Positions 25,642-36,915 of a DNA stretch of 64,000 nucleotides are shown here, one piece after another. The notes beneath the pieces are model-generated. The model had not been told where the DNA came from. It ran no database searches and saw nothing but the letters and a program-made list of their open reading frames with translations. Each line of letters opens with the position of its first letter. Within the stretch, counting starts at the first letter, position 1. The stretch is from Falsirhodobacter flavus. Lineage in GTDB: Bacteria; Pseudomonadota; Alphaproteobacteria; Rhodobacterales; Rhodobacteraceae. Made by a program: the position numbers and the translations under genes. The stretch lies in contig JARWBI010000002.1 of the NCBI GenBank assembly GCA_029846755.1, positions 1 to 64,000 on the forward strand, given 5' to 3'.

Positions 25642-25702
25642 CGTATCCTCCTTGCAGGGCGCGGACCACCCGCACCCCGCGGGATCAACGTGAACCCGGC
25701 CC

Positions 25703-27196
25703 TTACAGGTCCATCAGCAGGCGGCGGGGATCTTCCAGCGCCTCTTTCACGCGAACGAGGAAGGTCACGGCGCCCTTGCCGTCCACGATCCGGTGGTCGT
25801 AGGACAGCGCCAGATACATCATCGGACGGATAACGATCTGACCGTTCACGACAACGGGCCGCTCCTGGATCTTGTGCATCCCGAGGATACCCGATTGCGG
25901 CGGGTTCAGGATCGGCGAGGACATCAGCGAGCCATAGACGCCACCGTTCGAGATGGTGAACGAGCCGCCCTGCATTTCAGCCATCGACAGCTTGCCGTCG
26001 CGGCCGCGGGCGCCCAGTTCCGCGATCTTCTTCTCGATCGCTGCAAAGCCCATCTGGTCGGCATCGCGCACGACCGGAACCACCAGACCCGACGGCGTGC
26101 CGACGGCCACGCCCATGTGGACGTAGTTCTTGTAGATAACGTCCGTGCCGTCGATCTCGGCATTGACGTCCGGGACCTCCTTCAGCGCGTGGCAGCAGGC
26201 TTTGACGAAGAAGGACATGAAGCCCAGCTTCACCTTGTGCTTCTTCTCGAACACATCCTTGTATTCGTTGCGCAGCGCCATGATGCCCGACATGTCCACC
26301 TCGTTATAGGTGGTCAGCATGGCGGCGGTGTTCTGCGCCTCCTTCAGGCGGCGGGCGATGGTCTGGCGCAGACGGGTCATCTTGACCCGCTCCTCGCGCG
26401 AGGCGTCGTCAGCCGCAACCGGCGCACGCGGCGCGGCAGCAGCGGTCGGAGCAGCCTTCGGCGCGTTCATCGCGGCCAGCACATCTTCCTTCATGATGCG
26501 GCCATCGCGGCCCGATCCTTGGACGGCATCGCGCGACAGGCCGGCCTCGGCCAGTGCCTTCTTGGCAGAGGGCGCGTCTTCCACGTCCTTGCCCGCCGGA
26601 GCCGGAGCGGCCTCTTTCGTCGCTTCGGCCTTCGGCGCGGCGGCCACGACCGATCCGTCGGTCGAGATCACGGCCAGTTTCGCGCCTGCCGGGACCGTGT
26701 CGCCTTCCTTGGCGATGATCTCGCCCAGAACGCCTGCGGCGGGGGACGGGACTTCGACAGAAACCTTGTCGGTTTCCAACTCGCACAGCATCTCGTCCTG
26801 CGCCACGGCGTCGCCGGGCTTCTTGAACCAGGTGGCGACCGTCGCCTCCGAGACGCTCTCGCCCAGGGCGGGGACCATCACATCGACCATCTTGCTCTCT
26901 CCTGCGCCGGTCCTGGCCGGCTCTTCCTTTTTCGGGGCGGGTGCGGAGGGCTTGCCAGCCCCCTCGCCGATCTGGGCCAGCAGCGCGTTCGCGCCGACGG
27001 TTTCGCCTTCGGCGGCGACGATCTCGGTCAGCGTGCCGGCGGCAGGGCTGGGAACCTCGACCGTCACCTTGTCGGTCTCCAGCTCGCACAGCATCTCGTC
27101 GACTTCGACGTGATCGCCCACCTTCTTGAACCAGGTGGCGACGGTCGCCTCGGATACGCTTTCGCCCAGTGTCGGAACTCTAACTTCAGTCGCCAT
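25703..27196 (-). CDS. sucB: 2-oxoglutarate dehydrogenase E2, dihydrolipoyl succinyltransferase
   Basis: This 497-residue core subunit of the 2-oxoglutarate dehydrogenase complex transfers the succinyl group to CoA. It has two tandem lipoyl domains rather than one: K43 ([13 protein letters not shown]) and K144 ([13 protein letters not shown]). A peripheral-subunit-binding domain follows (about 210-250: [25 protein letters not shown]), then the catalytic domain with [10 protein letters not shown] (H468/D472). Linkers are Ala/Pro-rich. It sits 1 bp after sucA on the same strand. Confidence 0.95.
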   Translation of the reverse strand: MATEVRVPTLGESVSEATVATWFKKVGDHVEVDEMLCELETDKVTVEVPSPAAGTLTEIVAAEGETVGANALLAQIGEGAGKPSAPAPKKEEPARTGAGESKMVDVMVPALGESVSEATVATWFKKPGDAVAQDEMLCELETDKVSVEVPSPAAGVLGEIIAKEGDTVPAGAKLAVISTDGSVVAAAPKAEATKEAAPAPAGKDVEDAPSAKKALAEAGLSRDAVQGSGRDGRIMKEDVLAAMNAPKAAPTAAAAPRAPVAADDASREERVKMTRLRQTIARRLKEAQNTAAMLTTYNEVDMSGIMALRNEYKDVFEKKHKVKLGFMSFFVKACCHALKEVPDVNAEIDGTDVIYKNYVHMGVAVGTPSGLVVPVVRDADQMGFAAIEKKIAELGARGRDGKLSMAEMQGGSFTISNGGVYGSLMSSPILNPPQSGILGMHKIQERPVVVNGQIVIRPMMYLALSYDHRIVDGKGAVTFLVRVKEALEDPRRLLMDL

Positions 27197-27197
27197 C

Positions 27198-30167
27198 TCA
27201 GCTTCCTACCGTCAATGCGTCGTTGATGAGCGCTTCCTGCTCGGCCTTGTGGCGCGAGGCCAGACCCGTCGCAGGCGAGGCCGAAGCCGCACGGCCCGCA
27301 TAGACGGCGCGCGAATGCTTCGCGCCGATGCGGGTCAACACCCATTCGATGTTCGGCTCGACAAAGGTCCAGCCGCCCTGGTTCTTCGGCTCTTCCTGGC
27401 ACCAGACGATCTCCGCGTCCTTGAAACGGCCAAGTTCGCGCACCAGCGTCAGCGCCGGGAAGGGATAGAACTGCTCCAGCCGCAGCAGATAGACGTCGTC
27501 CAGGCCGCGCTTGTCGCGTTCCGCCAGCAGGTCGTAATAGACCTTGCCCGAACAGATGACGACGCGCTTGATATCGGCATCCGGGCGCAGGGTCAGGTCC
27601 GAATGGCCCTTTTCCGCATCGTCCCAAAGAACGCGGTGGAAAGTGGACCCGTCGGTGAAGTCCGCCGTGTCCGAGATGCACATCGGATGGCGCAGCAGCG
27701 ATTTCGGCGTCATCAGCACCAGCGGCTTGCGGAAGGTCCGGTGCATCTGGCGGCGCAGGATGTGGAAGTAGTTCGCCGGGGTCGAGACGTTGGCGACGAT
27801 CCAGTTGTCGTTGGCCGACATCTGCAGGAACCGTTCCAGACGCGCCGACGAATGCTCCGGCCCCTGCCCTTCATAGCCATGCGGCAGAAGCATCGTCAGG
27901 CCCGACATCCGCAGCCATTTCGATTCGCCCGAGTTGATGAACTGGTCGAACATGATCTGCGCACCGTTGGCGAAATCGCCGAACTGGGCTTCCCACATCA
28001 CCAGCGCATTGGGTTCCGCCAGCGAATAGCCGTATTCGAAGCCCAGAACCGCATATTCCGACAGCATCGAATCGATCACCTCATACCGCGCCTGTCCTTC
28101 GCGGATGTGGTTCAGCGGGTAATACCGCTCCTCGGTGTTCTGATCGACCAGCCCCGAATGGCGCTGGCTGAACGTGCCGCGCGTGCAGTCCTGACCCGAC
28201 AGGCGGACCGGGAACCCTTCGACTGCCAACGAACCGAAGGCCAGTGCCTCGGCCGTGGCCCAGTCGAAGCCCGTCCCGGTTTCGAACATCTTCTTCTTGC
28301 CTTCAAGAAGACGCGAAACGGTCTTGTGCAGTTCGAACCCTTCGGGCGCGCGGGTCAGCGCCGCGCCGACATCGGCCAGCGTCTCGGTCGAGATGGCGGT
28401 CGCGCCCGACTGGTATTCCTCGCCCTCGCGGTTCAGGTGCTTCCAGCGCCCGTCCAGCCAGTCGGCCTTGTTCGGCTTGAAGTCCTTCCCGGCCTCGAAC
28501 TCCTCGTTCAGGCGGGACTGGAAGGCGGCCTTCATGTCCTCGATCTCGCCCTCGGGGATCAGGCCGTCCTTGACCAGACGTTCCGTGTAAAGCTGAAGCG
28601 TGGTCTTCTGCTTGCGGATCTTCTGATACATCGCCGGATTGGTGAACATCGGCTCGTCGCCTTCGTTGTGACCGAAGCGGCGATAGCAGAAGATGTCCAG
28701 AACAACGTCCTTGTGGAACTTCTGGCGGAATTCGGTCGCAACGCGCGCGGCATGGACCACGGCCTCGGGGTCGTCGCCGTTGACGTGGAAGATCGGCGCT
28801 TCGACCATCAGCGCGATGTCGGTGCAATAGGGCGAGGTGCGGCTGAAGGACGGCGCGGTCGTGAAGCCGATCTGGTTGTTCACGACGATATGGATCGTGC
28901 CGCCCGTGCGATGGCCACGGATGCCCGAAAGCTGGAAGCATTCCGCCACGACGCCCTGCCCGGCGAATGCGGCATCGCCATGCAGCAGGATCGGCAGGAC
29001 CGCGCCGCGGGTTTCCTGGTCGTGAAGCTGGTCCTGTTTGGCGCGGACCTTGCCCAGCACCACCGGGTTCACGGCTTCAAGGTGCGAGGGGTTCGCCGTC
29101 AGCGAAAGGTGGACGGTGTTGCCGTCGAAGGAACGGTCCGACGAGGCGCCCAGGTGATACTTCACATCGCCCGAACCATCGACGTCATCGGGTTTGAAGC
29201 TGCCGCCCTGGAATTCGTTGAAGATCGCGCGATACGGCTTCTGCATCACGTTGGCCAGCACCGACAGGCGGCCCCGGTGCGGCATGCCGACGACCACATC
29301 CTTCACGCCCAGCTGACCGCCGCGCTTGATGATCTGCTCCATCGCCGGGATCAGGCTTTCGCCCCCGTCCAGCCCGAAACGCTTGGTCCCCATGTATTTC
29401 ACATGCAGAAACTTCTCGAAGCCCTCGGCCTCGACCAGCTTGTTCAGGATGGCGCGGCGGCCTTCGCGGGTGAAGGCGATCTCCTTGCCGTAACCCTCGA
29501 TCCGCTCTTTCAGCCATGCCGACTGTTCGGGATCGGAAATGTGCATGTATTGCAGCGCGAAGGTGCCGCAATAGGTGCGCTTCACCAGATCGAGGATCTG
29601 GCGGATCGACGCGACCTGCAGCCCCAGCACGTTGTCGATGAAGATCGGGCGGTCGAAATCGGCCTCGGTGAAGCCATAGGATTTCGGGTCGAGCTCCGGA
29701 TGGTTCGCGTTGTCGCGCATCCCGAGCGGGTCGAGATCGGCGGCCAGATGCCCACGGATACGGTAGGCGCGGATCAGCATGATCGCGCGGATCGAATCCA
29801 ACACCGCGCGCTGAACCTGCGCGTCAGAGATGGAGATCCCGGCCTCGGCGGCCTTGGCGGCGATCTTGTTTCCCGCGGCTTTCGCGTCCTTGGCGGGCGC
29901 TGCGACCGGCCATTCGCCCGTCAGCGCGGCGGTCAGGTCGTCGACAGGCATCGGCGGCCAGTCGGCGCGGGCCCAGCTGGGCCCCTCGGCGGCGCGTTTC
30001 GCGTCCTGATCGGATTCGCCAAGGGCGGCGAAGAACTCGGCCCACTGGGCATCGACGCTGCTGGGATCGGCGGCATGGCGCGCCTGAAGCTGGTCGATGT
30101 AATCGGCGTTGGCCCCGTCCATGAAGGCCGAGGCGTGAAATTGCTTGTTGGGGCTTTGTTCCGTCAT
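27198..30167 (-). CDS. sucA: 2-oxoglutarate dehydrogenase E1
   Basis: This thiamine-diphosphate enzyme decarboxylates 2-oxoglutarate and succinylates the lipoyl arm of SucB in the TCA cycle. It has 989 residues, typical for OGDH E1. The N-terminal binding segment is [20 protein letters not shown]. Other landmarks are [44 protein letters not shown] (ThDP/Mg region) and [12 protein letters not shown] chose the ATG at 30167, where family homology begins; ATGs upstream add a poor leader. It is read between sucD and sucB. Confidence 0.95.
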   Translation of the reverse strand: MTEQSPNKQFHASAFMDGANADYIDQLQARHAADPSSVDAQWAEFFAALGESDQDAKRAAEGPSWARADWPPMPVDDLTAALTGEWPVAAPAKDAKAAGNKIAAKAAEAGISISDAQVQRAVLDSIRAIMLIRAYRIRGHLAADLDPLGMRDNANHPELDPKSYGFTEADFDRPIFIDNVLGLQVASIRQILDLVKRTYCGTFALQYMHISDPEQSAWLKERIEGYGKEIAFTREGRRAILNKLVEAEGFEKFLHVKYMGTKRFGLDGGESLIPAMEQIIKRGGQLGVKDVVVGMPHRGRLSVLANVMQKPYRAIFNEFQGGSFKPDDVDGSGDVKYHLGASSDRSFDGNTVHLSLTANPSHLEAVNPVVLGKVRAKQDQLHDQETRGAVLPILLHGDAAFAGQGVVAECFQLSGIRGHRTGGTIHIVVNNQIGFTTAPSFSRTSPYCTDIALMVEAPIFHVNGDDPEAVVHAARVATEFRQKFHKDVVLDIFCYRRFGHNEGDEPMFTNPAMYQKIRKQKTTLQLYTERLVKDGLIPEGEIEDMKAAFQSRLNEEFEAGKDFKPNKADWLDGRWKHLNREGEEYQSGATAISTETLADVGAALTRAPEGFELHKTVSRLLEGKKKMFETGTGFDWATAEALAFGSLAVEGFPVRLSGQDCTRGTFSQRHSGLVDQNTEERYYPLNHIREGQARYEVIDSMLSEYAVLGFEYGYSLAEPNALVMWEAQFGDFANGAQIMFDQFINSGESKWLRMSGLTMLLPHGYEGQGPEHSSARLERFLQMSANDNWIVANVSTPANYFHILRRQMHRTFRKPLVLMTPKSLLRHPMCISDTADFTDGSTFHRVLWDDAEKGHSDLTLRPDADIKRVVICSGKVYYDLLAERDKRGLDDVYLLRLEQFYPFPALTLVRELGRFKDAEIVWCQEEPKNQGGWTFVEPNIEWVLTRIGAKHSRAVYAGRAASASPATGLASRHKAEQEALINDALTVGS

Positions 30168-30221
30168 GGCTGCACCTGACATGTGGATGCGCCGCCCCAA
30201 AACGGGGCGGCGCTTATGGGT

Positions 30222-31109
30222 TTACGCGCGACCGAGGGCTTTCATCACCGCCTCACCCAGATGGGCGGGGCTGTCGGCGACGACGATGCCGGCCTCCTTC
30301 ATCGCGTTGATCTTGGATTCCGCATCGCCCTTGCCGCCTGCCACGATGGCACCGGCATGGCCCATGCGGCGGCCCGGAGGGGCCGTGCGGCCGGCGATGA
30401 AGCCCGCCGTCGGTTTCCAGCGGCCCTTCTGGCGCTGGTCTGCCAGGAACTGCGCGGCTTCTTCTTCGGCCGAACCACCGATTTCGCCGATCATGATCAT
30501 CGCTTCGGTTTCCGGGTCCGACAGGAACATGTCGAGCACTTCGAGGTGCTCGGTCCCCTTGATCGGGTCGCCGCCGATACCAACCGCCGAGGATTGGCCG
30601 AGGCCGAGGTCGGACGTCTGTTTCACGGCCTCATACGTAAGCGTGCCCGAGCGCGAGACAACACCGATGGAGCCACGTTTGTGGATATGGCCCGGCATGA
30701 TGCCGATCTTGCACGCGTCCGGCGTGATGACGCCGGGGCAGTTCGGCCCGATCAGACGCGAGTTCGAATTAAGCAGCGCGCGCTTGACCTTCATCATGTC
30801 CAGCACCGGGATGCCTTCGGTGATGCAGATGATCAGCTCGATATCCGCGTCGATGGCTTCCAGGATCGAGTCCGCTGCGAAGGGCGGCGGCACATAGATG
30901 ACCGAAGCATTCGCGCCCGTCTTGGCGACAGCGTCATGGACGCTGTCGAAGACCGGCAGGCCCAGATGCTCCTGCCCGCCCTTGCCGGGGGTGACCCCGC
31001 CGACCATCTGCGTGCCGTAAGCGATCGCCTGTTCGGTGTGGAACGTCCCCTGCGAGCCGGTGATGCCCTGGCAGATGACTTTGGTGTTTTCGTTGACGAG
31101 AACGGCCAT
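30222..31109 (-). CDS. sucD: Succinyl-CoA synthetase alpha subunit
   Basis: The alpha subunit forms succinyl-CoA/succinate with nucleotide phosphorylation through a phosphohistidine. It has 295 residues, with CoA-binding [34 protein letters not shown], and the active-site region [16 protein letters not shown] carrying the phosphorylated His. It starts 4 bp after the stop of sucC, so translation is coupled and the two subunits are made together. Confidence 0.96.
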   Translation of the reverse strand: MAVLVNENTKVICQGITGSQGTFHTEQAIAYGTQMVGGVTPGKGGQEHLGLPVFDSVHDAVAKTGANASVIYVPPPFAADSILEAIDADIELIICITEGIPVLDMMKVKRALLNSNSRLIGPNCPGVITPDACKIGIMPGHIHKRGSIGVVSRSGTLTYEAVKQTSDLGLGQSSAVGIGGDPIKGTEHLEVLDMFLSDPETEAMIMIGEIGGSAEEEAAQFLADQRQKGRWKPTAGFIAGRTAPPGRRMGHAGAIVAGGKGDAESKINAMKEAGIVVADSPAHLGEAVMKALGRA

Positions 31110-31113
31110 TGGA

Positions 31114-32307
31114 TTACCCCTTCACCGCTTTGACGATTTTCTGGGCAGCATCCGACAGGTTGTCGCCAGCGATGACGTTCAGGCCGGAGTTCTGGATGAT
31201 CTCCTTGCCCAGTTCGACGTTCGTGCCTTCCAGACGGACGACCAGCGGAACCTGAAGGCCCACTTCGCGCACGGCTGCCAGAACGCCCTCGGCGATGACG
31301 TCGCAGCGCATGATGCCGCCGAAGATGTTCACGAGGATGCCTTTGACGTTCGGATCCGAGGTGATGATCTTGAACGCTTCGGTCACTTTCTCTTTCGTGG
31401 CACCGCCGCCGACGTCAAGGAAGTTCGCGGGTTCAGCGCCATACAGCTTGATGATGTCCATCGTGGCCATCGCGAGGCCGGCGCCGTTGACCATGCAGCC
31501 GATCTCGCCGTCCAGCGCGATGTAGTTCAGGTCGAACTTCGACGCGGCCAGCTCTTTGGGGTCTTCCTCGGTCTCGTCGCGCAGGGCGGCGACGTCGGGG
31601 TGACGATAGATGGCGTTGCCGTCGAAGGACACTTTCGCGTCCAGAACCTTGATCTGGCCTTCCGGCGTCACGATCAGCGGGTTGATCTCCAGCATCTCCA
31701 TGTCCTTCTCGATGAAGGCTTTATAGAGCAGCTTGACCAGCGCCACGCATTGCTTCTGCTGCGCGCCTTTCAGGCCCAGCGCGAAGGCGACCTTGCGGCC
31801 GTGGAAGTCCGACAGTCCCGAAGCCGGATCGACCGAGAAGCTGACGATCTTTTCCGGGGTATGGGCTGCGACTTCCTCGATGTCCATGCCGCCTTCGGTC
31901 GATGCGACGAAGGACACGCGCGACGTCTGACGGTCCACCAGCAGCGCCAGATACAGCTCGCGCTCGATGTCCGAACCCGCTTCGATATAGATGCGGTTCA
32001 CCTGTTTCCCGGCAGGGCCGGTCTGGTGCGTGACCAGCGTGCGGCCCAGCATCTGCTTGGCCAGCGTCTCTGCTTCCTCGACCGATTTCGCAAGGCGAAC
32101 GCCGCCCTTCTCACCAGCTTCGGGCTCTTTGAACTTGCCCTTGCCGCGGCCACCTGCGTGGATCTGCGACTTCACGACCCAGAGCGGGCCGTCCAGTTCG
32201 CCTGCAGCGGTCTTGGCCTCATCGGCCTTCAGCACGACGCGGCCGTCCGAAACCGGCGCGCCATAGCTGCGCAGAAGCGCCTTGGCCTGATATTCGTGGA
32301 TGTTCAT
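31114..32307 (-). CDS. sucC: Succinyl-CoA synthetase beta subunit
   Basis: This 397-residue ATP-grasp subunit binds nucleotide and succinate. The start is [19 protein letters not shown], followed by the lysine-rich grasp loop [11 protein letters not shown], the NPLIVTPEG motif and [20 protein letters not shown] near the subunit interface. I chose the ATG at 32307, the family N-terminus; the frame extends upstream without homology. A pair of GTGATCAC palindromes lies 108-136 nt upstream, so sucC probably heads its own transcript although mdh precedes it. Confidence 0.96.
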   Translation of the reverse strand: MNIHEYQAKALLRSYGAPVSDGRVVLKADEAKTAAGELDGPLWVVKSQIHAGGRGKGKFKEPEAGEKGGVRLAKSVEEAETLAKQMLGRTLVTHQTGPAGKQVNRIYIEAGSDIERELYLALLVDRQTSRVSFVASTEGGMDIEEVAAHTPEKIVSFSVDPASGLSDFHGRKVAFALGLKGAQQKQCVALVKLLYKAFIEKDMEMLEINPLIVTPEGQIKVLDAKVSFDGNAIYRHPDVAALRDETEEDPKELAASKFDLNYIALDGEIGCMVNGAGLAMATMDIIKLYGAEPANFLDVGGGATKEKVTEAFKIITSDPNVKGILVNIFGGIMRCDVIAEGVLAAVREVGLQVPLVVRLEGTNVELGKEIIQNSGLNVIAGDNLSDAAQKIVKAVKG

Positions 32308-32411
32308 GGCATATGTCCCATGCTGGTGATTTGGGCCGTGGATGACACGGAAAACAGGCACGGTGAAACGAAATCTGAGTGAAATGCGCGGCATCCCGCA
32401 GAAAAGCCGGG

Positions 32412-32447
32412 TTTGTGATCACACGCTTGAAAACTGTGATCACAATG
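32412..32447 (-). promoter_or_regulatory. Paired GTGATCAC operator upstream of sucC
   Basis: GTGATCAC occurs at 32415-32422 and 32436-32443, start to start 21 bp (two helical turns), with the 13-bp spacer acgcttgaaaact. The same pair with the same spacing and a related spacer occurs upstream of sdhC (35970 and 35991). It lies in the 227-bp gap between mdh and sucC. A GntR-type regulator is plausible (AkgR activates TCA genes in Rhodobacter sphaeroides), but I cannot confirm its motif. Confidence 0.75.
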
Positions 32448-32534
32448 CTTTGCACCGCAGCATGGGATGCTGCACCTGCAAACGAAACAGGCGCAGCTTG
32501 CGCCGCGCCCGTTCCGAATCTCATGGCCGTGACA

Positions 32535-33539
<1,005 letters not shown>

Positions 33540-33640
33540 CTAGCCCCTTGATCCGGAGGGCGCAAGCATCAAGCTGCGATGTTCGCGCTCACATCGGTAT
33601 ACGGTTGTATCCCGATCGGCTTGCTGCACATAACGAGGGC

Positions 33641-34381
33641 ATGATGGACGGCACGGCTTTCTGGATACTCGCGGTAATCGCCTCGCTTTGCGTCGGTCTG
33701 TCGAAGGGCGGGCTGCCGGCGATGGGCGTGCTGGGCGTGCCGATCCTGTCGCTTGCCATCTCTCCGGTGACGGCGGCGGGGCTTCTGCTGCCCATCTTCT
33801 GCGTGTCGGACGTGTTCGGCCTTTATGCCTATCGCAAACATTACGACCGCCGCGTGATCCTGCTGATCTGCATCGGCGCAACGGCAGGGGTCGCCATCGG
33901 CGGGCTGACCGCGCATGTCGTGCCGGAATGGCTGGTGACGCTGCTGATCGGCCTGATCGGTGCGGTCTTCGCACTGAACCGCCTGATGCGGCCCGTGCTG
34001 GGCGAGGCGCGGCATGCAAGGACGGCGCCCGGCCTGTTCTGGGGCACGCTGACCGGATTCACCAGCTTCATCAGCCATGCGGGCGCACCGCCCTATCAGG
34101 TCTATGCAATGCCGCTGCGGATGCCCAAGGCGGTGTTCGCGGGCACGTCCACGATCATCTTTGCCTATGTGAACGCGATCAAACTGATTCCCTACTGGTT
34201 CCTCGGCCAGCTTTCGATGGAAAACCTTGCCGTCAGCGCATGGCTGGCGCTTCCTGCGATCGCGGCGGTGTTCATTGGCGTCTGGCTGGTGAAGGTGATC
34301 CCCGAACGGCTGTTCTTCCTGCTGGTGACGTGGGGGCTGCTGCTGATTTCCCTCCGCCTGATCTGGCAGGCGCTGGCATAG
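33641..34381 (+). CDS. TauE/SafE family sulfite/organic anion exporter
   Basis: This polytopic membrane protein of 246 residues has about seven or eight hydrophobic segments. The family signature is visible in both halves: SLCVGLSKGGLPAMGVLGVP near the N-terminus and GFTSFISHAGAPPYQVYAMP in the middle. TauE/SafE proteins export sulfite, sulfoacetate or related anions; the substrate here is unknown. Two ATGs at 33641 and 33644 follow GAGG; the second has the better spacing. The next gene starts 9 bp downstream, so it probably heads the mcl2-like operon. Confidence 0.88.
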   Translation: MMDGTAFWILAVIASLCVGLSKGGLPAMGVLGVPILSLAISPVTAAGLLLPIFCVSDVFGLYAYRKHYDRRVILLICIGATAGVAIGGLTAHVVPEWLVTLLIGLIGAVFALNRLMRPVLGEARHARTAPGLFWGTLTGFTSFISHAGAPPYQVYAMPLRMPKAVFAGTSTIIFAYVNAIKLIPYWFLGQLSMENLAVSAWLALPAIAAVFIGVWLVKVIPERLFFLLVTWGLLLISLRLIWQALA

Positions 34382-34390
34382 GAGAAGACG

Positions 34391-35197
34391 ATGGAACGAC
34401 CCCTGCGCTCGGTTCTCTATATCCCCGCATCGAACGTGCGGGCGCTGGATAAGGCGGCCACCCTGCCCTGCGATGCGATCATCTTTGATCTGGAGGATGC
34501 CGTCGCCCCGGACCGCAAGGCCGAAGCGCGCGGGATGCTGCTCAAGGCGCTGGAAGGCGATCACGGCCACCGCGCAAGGATCGTCCGCATCTCTGCCCCC
34601 GAGGATGCGCCGCATTTCGACTCGGTGGACGTGGATGCGATTCTGGTTCCGAAGGTGGACGCCCTGCAGCATCTGGACGTGCAGACCCGCCATCCGCTTT
34701 GGGCCATGATGGAGACGGCGCGGGGCGTGTTGAATGCGCCCCAGATTGCGGCCCATCCGCGCCTGACCGGAATGGTGATCGGGTCGAACGATCTGATCCG
34801 AGAGCTTCACGCCCACGACGTGCCGGGGCGCGAGCCGCTGCTGGCGAGCCTCGGGCAGTGCCTTCTGGCGGCGCGGGCGAACGGTCTGACGATCATCGAC
34901 GGCGTCCACATCGCCTTTCGCGATCTGGATGCGTTGAAGGCCGAATGCAAGCAGGGGCGCGACATGGGCTTCGACGGCAAAAGCCTGATCCACCCCGCCC
35001 AGATCGACATCGCGAACGAGGTCTTCGCCCCCCGCCCCGAGGATGTGGACCTTGCCCGCCGCCAGATCGACGCGCACGAGGCCGCCCTGCGCCTTGGGCA
35101 GGCGGTTGCGGTTGTGGATGGCCGGATCGTCGAAAACCTGCATATCATCACCGCAAGGCGCACCCTTGCTTTGGCAGAGGCGATCGCCGCGATCTAG
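34391..35197 (+). CDS. mcl2: CitE-like HpcH/HpaI lyase, probable (3S)-malyl-CoA thioesterase
   Basis: This 268-residue TIM-barrel protein of the citrate lyase beta-subunit family has RSVLYIPASNVRALDKA, AIIFDLEDAVAPD (metal/acid site), ILVPKVD, METARGVLNAP and GKSLIHPAQI. In Rhodobacter sphaeroides, Mcl2 (a (3S)-malyl-CoA thioesterase of this family that takes part in the apparent malate synthase activity) is encoded near mdh and sucC. The same neighbourhood here is my reason for the name. A malyl-CoA or citramalyl-CoA lyase is the alternative. The ribosome site is GGAGAAG. Confidence 0.7.
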   Translation: MERPLRSVLYIPASNVRALDKAATLPCDAIIFDLEDAVAPDRKAEARGMLLKALEGDHGHRARIVRISAPEDAPHFDSVDVDAILVPKVDALQHLDVQTRHPLWAMMETARGVLNAPQIAAHPRLTGMVIGSNDLIRELHAHDVPGREPLLASLGQCLLAARANGLTIIDGVHIAFRDLDALKAECKQGRDMGFDGKSLIHPAQIDIANEVFAPRPEDVDLARRQIDAHEAALRLGQAVAVVDGRIVENLHIITARRTLALAEAIAAI

Positions 35198-35215
35198 CAA
35201 GCTGAAAGGCAAGCC

Positions 35216-35761
35216 ATGTTCCTTCTGATCCTCGGCGTGTTCCTGTGGTGGGGCGCGCATCTTGCGAAACGTCTGGCACCGGGGATCAGGGCGAAGCTGT
35301 CGCGCGGGGCGGTTGCGGGCCTGCTTGCGCTGTCGGTGCTGCTGATGGTGCTGGGCTATCGCGGTGCGGATTTCACCCATGTCTATGCGCCGTTGCCGGG
35401 AATCGGCCATCTGAACAACCTCGCGATGCTGGTCGCGGTGTTCCTGTTCGGGGTCGGCGGCACCAAGGGCGCACTCTATACCCGGATGCGGCACCCGATG
35501 CTGTGGGGCACGGTGATCTGGTCGGTCGCGCATTTGCTGGTGAATGGCGATCTCGCCTCGCTGGTGCTGTTCGGCGGCATCGGGTTCTGGGCGCTGGTGG
35601 AAATGGCGGTCATCAACCGCACGCCATGGGACCGTCCGACCGCCGGACGCGGCGCGAGGGGTGATGCGATGAACCTTGTCGGCACGCTGGCCCTTTACGC
35701 GGTCATCGCCGGGGTCCACATCTTGCTGGGCCACAATCCATTTCTGGGAACCTACGGATGA
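35216..35761 (+). CDS. NnrU family membrane protein
   Basis: This 181-residue protein has about five membrane helices and matches the NnrU family: LGVFLWWGAHLAKRLAPGIR at the start, GIGHLNNLAMLVAVFLFG, RHPMLWGTVIWSVAHLLVNG (70-89 region) and an ALVEMAVINR segment. NnrU was named for its link to nitric oxide/nitrite metabolism in Rhodobacter and is related to isoprenoid and methyltransferase-like membrane proteins. The precise activity is unknown. Its stop overlaps the next ATG (ATGA). Confidence 0.88.
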   Translation: MFLLILGVFLWWGAHLAKRLAPGIRAKLSRGAVAGLLALSVLLMVLGYRGADFTHVYAPLPGIGHLNNLAMLVAVFLFGVGGTKGALYTRMRHPMLWGTVIWSVAHLLVNGDLASLVLFGGIGFWALVEMAVINRTPWDRPTAGRGARGDAMNLVGTLALYAVIAGVHILLGHNPFLGTYG

Positions 35762-35961
35762 AACTCTACCGACTGCTGACCGAGGACGACACCGCCGCCT
35801 TCTGCCACAAGGTCACCGCCGCACTGAACAAGGGGTGGGAGCTTTACGGCAGCCCGACCTATTCCTTCGACGCAGCCAAGGGCATCATGCGCTGCGGACA
35901 GGCCGTGACCAAAGAGGTCCCCGGCATCTATACCCCCGAGACAAAGCTGAGCGAACACTGA
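35758..35961 (+). CDS. DUF1737 small protein
   Basis: This 67-residue protein is composed of one DUF1737 domain (LYRLLTEDDTAAFCHKVTAA, LNKGWELYGSPTYSFD). The function is unknown. It overlaps the NnrU gene by 4 bp and ends 9 bp before the paired operator of the sdh operon, so it is the last gene of the upstream transcript. Confidence 0.85.
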   Translation: MKLYRLLTEDDTAAFCHKVTAALNKGWELYGSPTYSFDAAKGIMRCGQAVTKEVPGIYTPETKLSEH

Positions 35962-35966
35962 CGGAT

Positions 35967-36001
35967 TTCGTGATCACACGTCCGAAAAATGTGATCACGA
36001 A
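35967..36001 (+). promoter_or_regulatory. Paired GTGATCAC operator upstream of sdhC
   Basis: GTGATCAC occurs at 35970-35977 and 35991-35998, again 21 bp apart, with spacer acgtccgaaaaat. The spacer shares ACG and GAAAA positions with the sucC copy. It lies about 140 nt upstream of sdhC. The shared arrangement indicates common control of succinate dehydrogenase and succinyl-CoA synthetase/2-oxoglutarate dehydrogenase. Confidence 0.75.
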
Positions 36002-36139
36002 TGTCGTTTTTCGTGCATGTGACGTTGAAATGACGTGCGGCAATGCGTGACTCCGCCGCAGGATCGTCTATGAAAGGGCAGCAAAACCGGCCAGCCCGCC
36101 ACCCCATGCGGGTGCGCAAGCGAGATGAAGGACAAGATC

Positions 36140-36523
36140 ATGGCTGAAGCGAAACGGGTTCAGCGGCCCCTTTCCCCCCACCTGCAGATCTATCGCCCGC
36201 AACTGACTTCCATCACCTCGATCCTGATGCGGATCACCGGCAATGCGATGGCTGTCGCCGTGATGATGATCGTGTGGTGGCTGGTCGCCGCAGCGGTGGG
36301 CGAAGATGCGTTCGAAACGGCGGATGGTTTCGTGACCTCGTGGTTCGGCAATCTGGTGCTGACGCTGTCGCTTCTGGGCATCTGGTATCACTTCCTTGGC
36401 GGGATCCGGCACCTTATCTGGCTTTCGGGCCGCTGCCTCGAGATCGAGACCGCCGAACGTCTGGGCATGGCCTGCCTGATCGGCGCGCCGGTGCTGACCC
36501 TGCTGACCCTTCTGCTGATCTGA
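36140..36523 (+). CDS. sdhC: Succinate dehydrogenase cytochrome b556 subunit
   Basis: This is one of the two membrane anchors of complex II, with three helices in 127 residues. Family motifs are RPLSPHLQIYRPQLTSITSILMRITG (split by the first helix) and HFLGGIRHLIWLSG, which carries the heme-ligand His. I chose the ATG at 36140 because GAAGGA is 7 nt upstream; the frame's earlier ATG at 36125 lacks spacing. It starts the sdhC-sdhD-sdhA-(two lipoproteins)-sdhB operon. Confidence 0.94.
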   Translation: MAEAKRVQRPLSPHLQIYRPQLTSITSILMRITGNAMAVAVMMIVWWLVAAAVGEDAFETADGFVTSWFGNLVLTLSLLGIWYHFLGGIRHLIWLSGRCLEIETAERLGMACLIGAPVLTLLTLLLI

Positions 36524-36533
36524 GGAGCGAGCG

Positions 36534-36911
36534 ATGCGCTATCTGACCGATTACAAACGCGCGGCCGGCCTCGGTTCGGCCCATGGCGGCACGCATCACC
36601 TGTGGCACATGCAGCTGTCCTCGGCGGCGCTGGTCATTCTGGTCCCGCTGTTCATCTTCACCTTCGGCAGCATCCTCGGGTCCAGCCACGAGGATGTGCT
36701 GGACTACTACTCCCGCCCGATTCCGGCGGTCATCGCCGGGCTGACGCTGGTGGTCGGACTGCTCCACTTCTACAGCGGTGCGCAGATCCTGATCGAGGAT
36801 TACTCCAAGGGTCTGACCCGCCGGGTGCTAATCCTGGTCGCGGCGATCTTCAGCTATACCAGCATCGCGCTCGGGCTGTTCGCCCTCGTGAAACTGGCGC
36901 TTCAAGGATAA
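36534..36911 (+). CDS. sdhD: Succinate dehydrogenase membrane anchor subunit
   Basis: This 125-residue second membrane anchor of complex II has three helices. It begins [20 protein letters not shown] and has [16 protein letters not shown]. The second helix region [16 protein letters not shown] contains the quinone/heme-side residues typical for alphaproteobacterial SdhD. The start follows TGAGGAG. It lies between sdhC (10 bp) and sdhA (4 bp). Confidence 0.93.
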   Translation: MRYLTDYKRAAGLGSAHGGTHHLWHMQLSSAALVILVPLFIFTFGSILGSSHEDVLDYYSRPIPAVIAGLTLVVGLLHFYSGAQILIEDYSKGLTRRVLILVAAIFSYTSIALGLFALVKLALQG

Positions 36912-36915
36912 GACG

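Noticed and set aside
27126-30179. 1017-codon open frame opposite sucA
   Set aside because: It is a shadow of the sucA codon usage. The His/Arg/Asp-rich composition and lack of motifs argue against a real gene.
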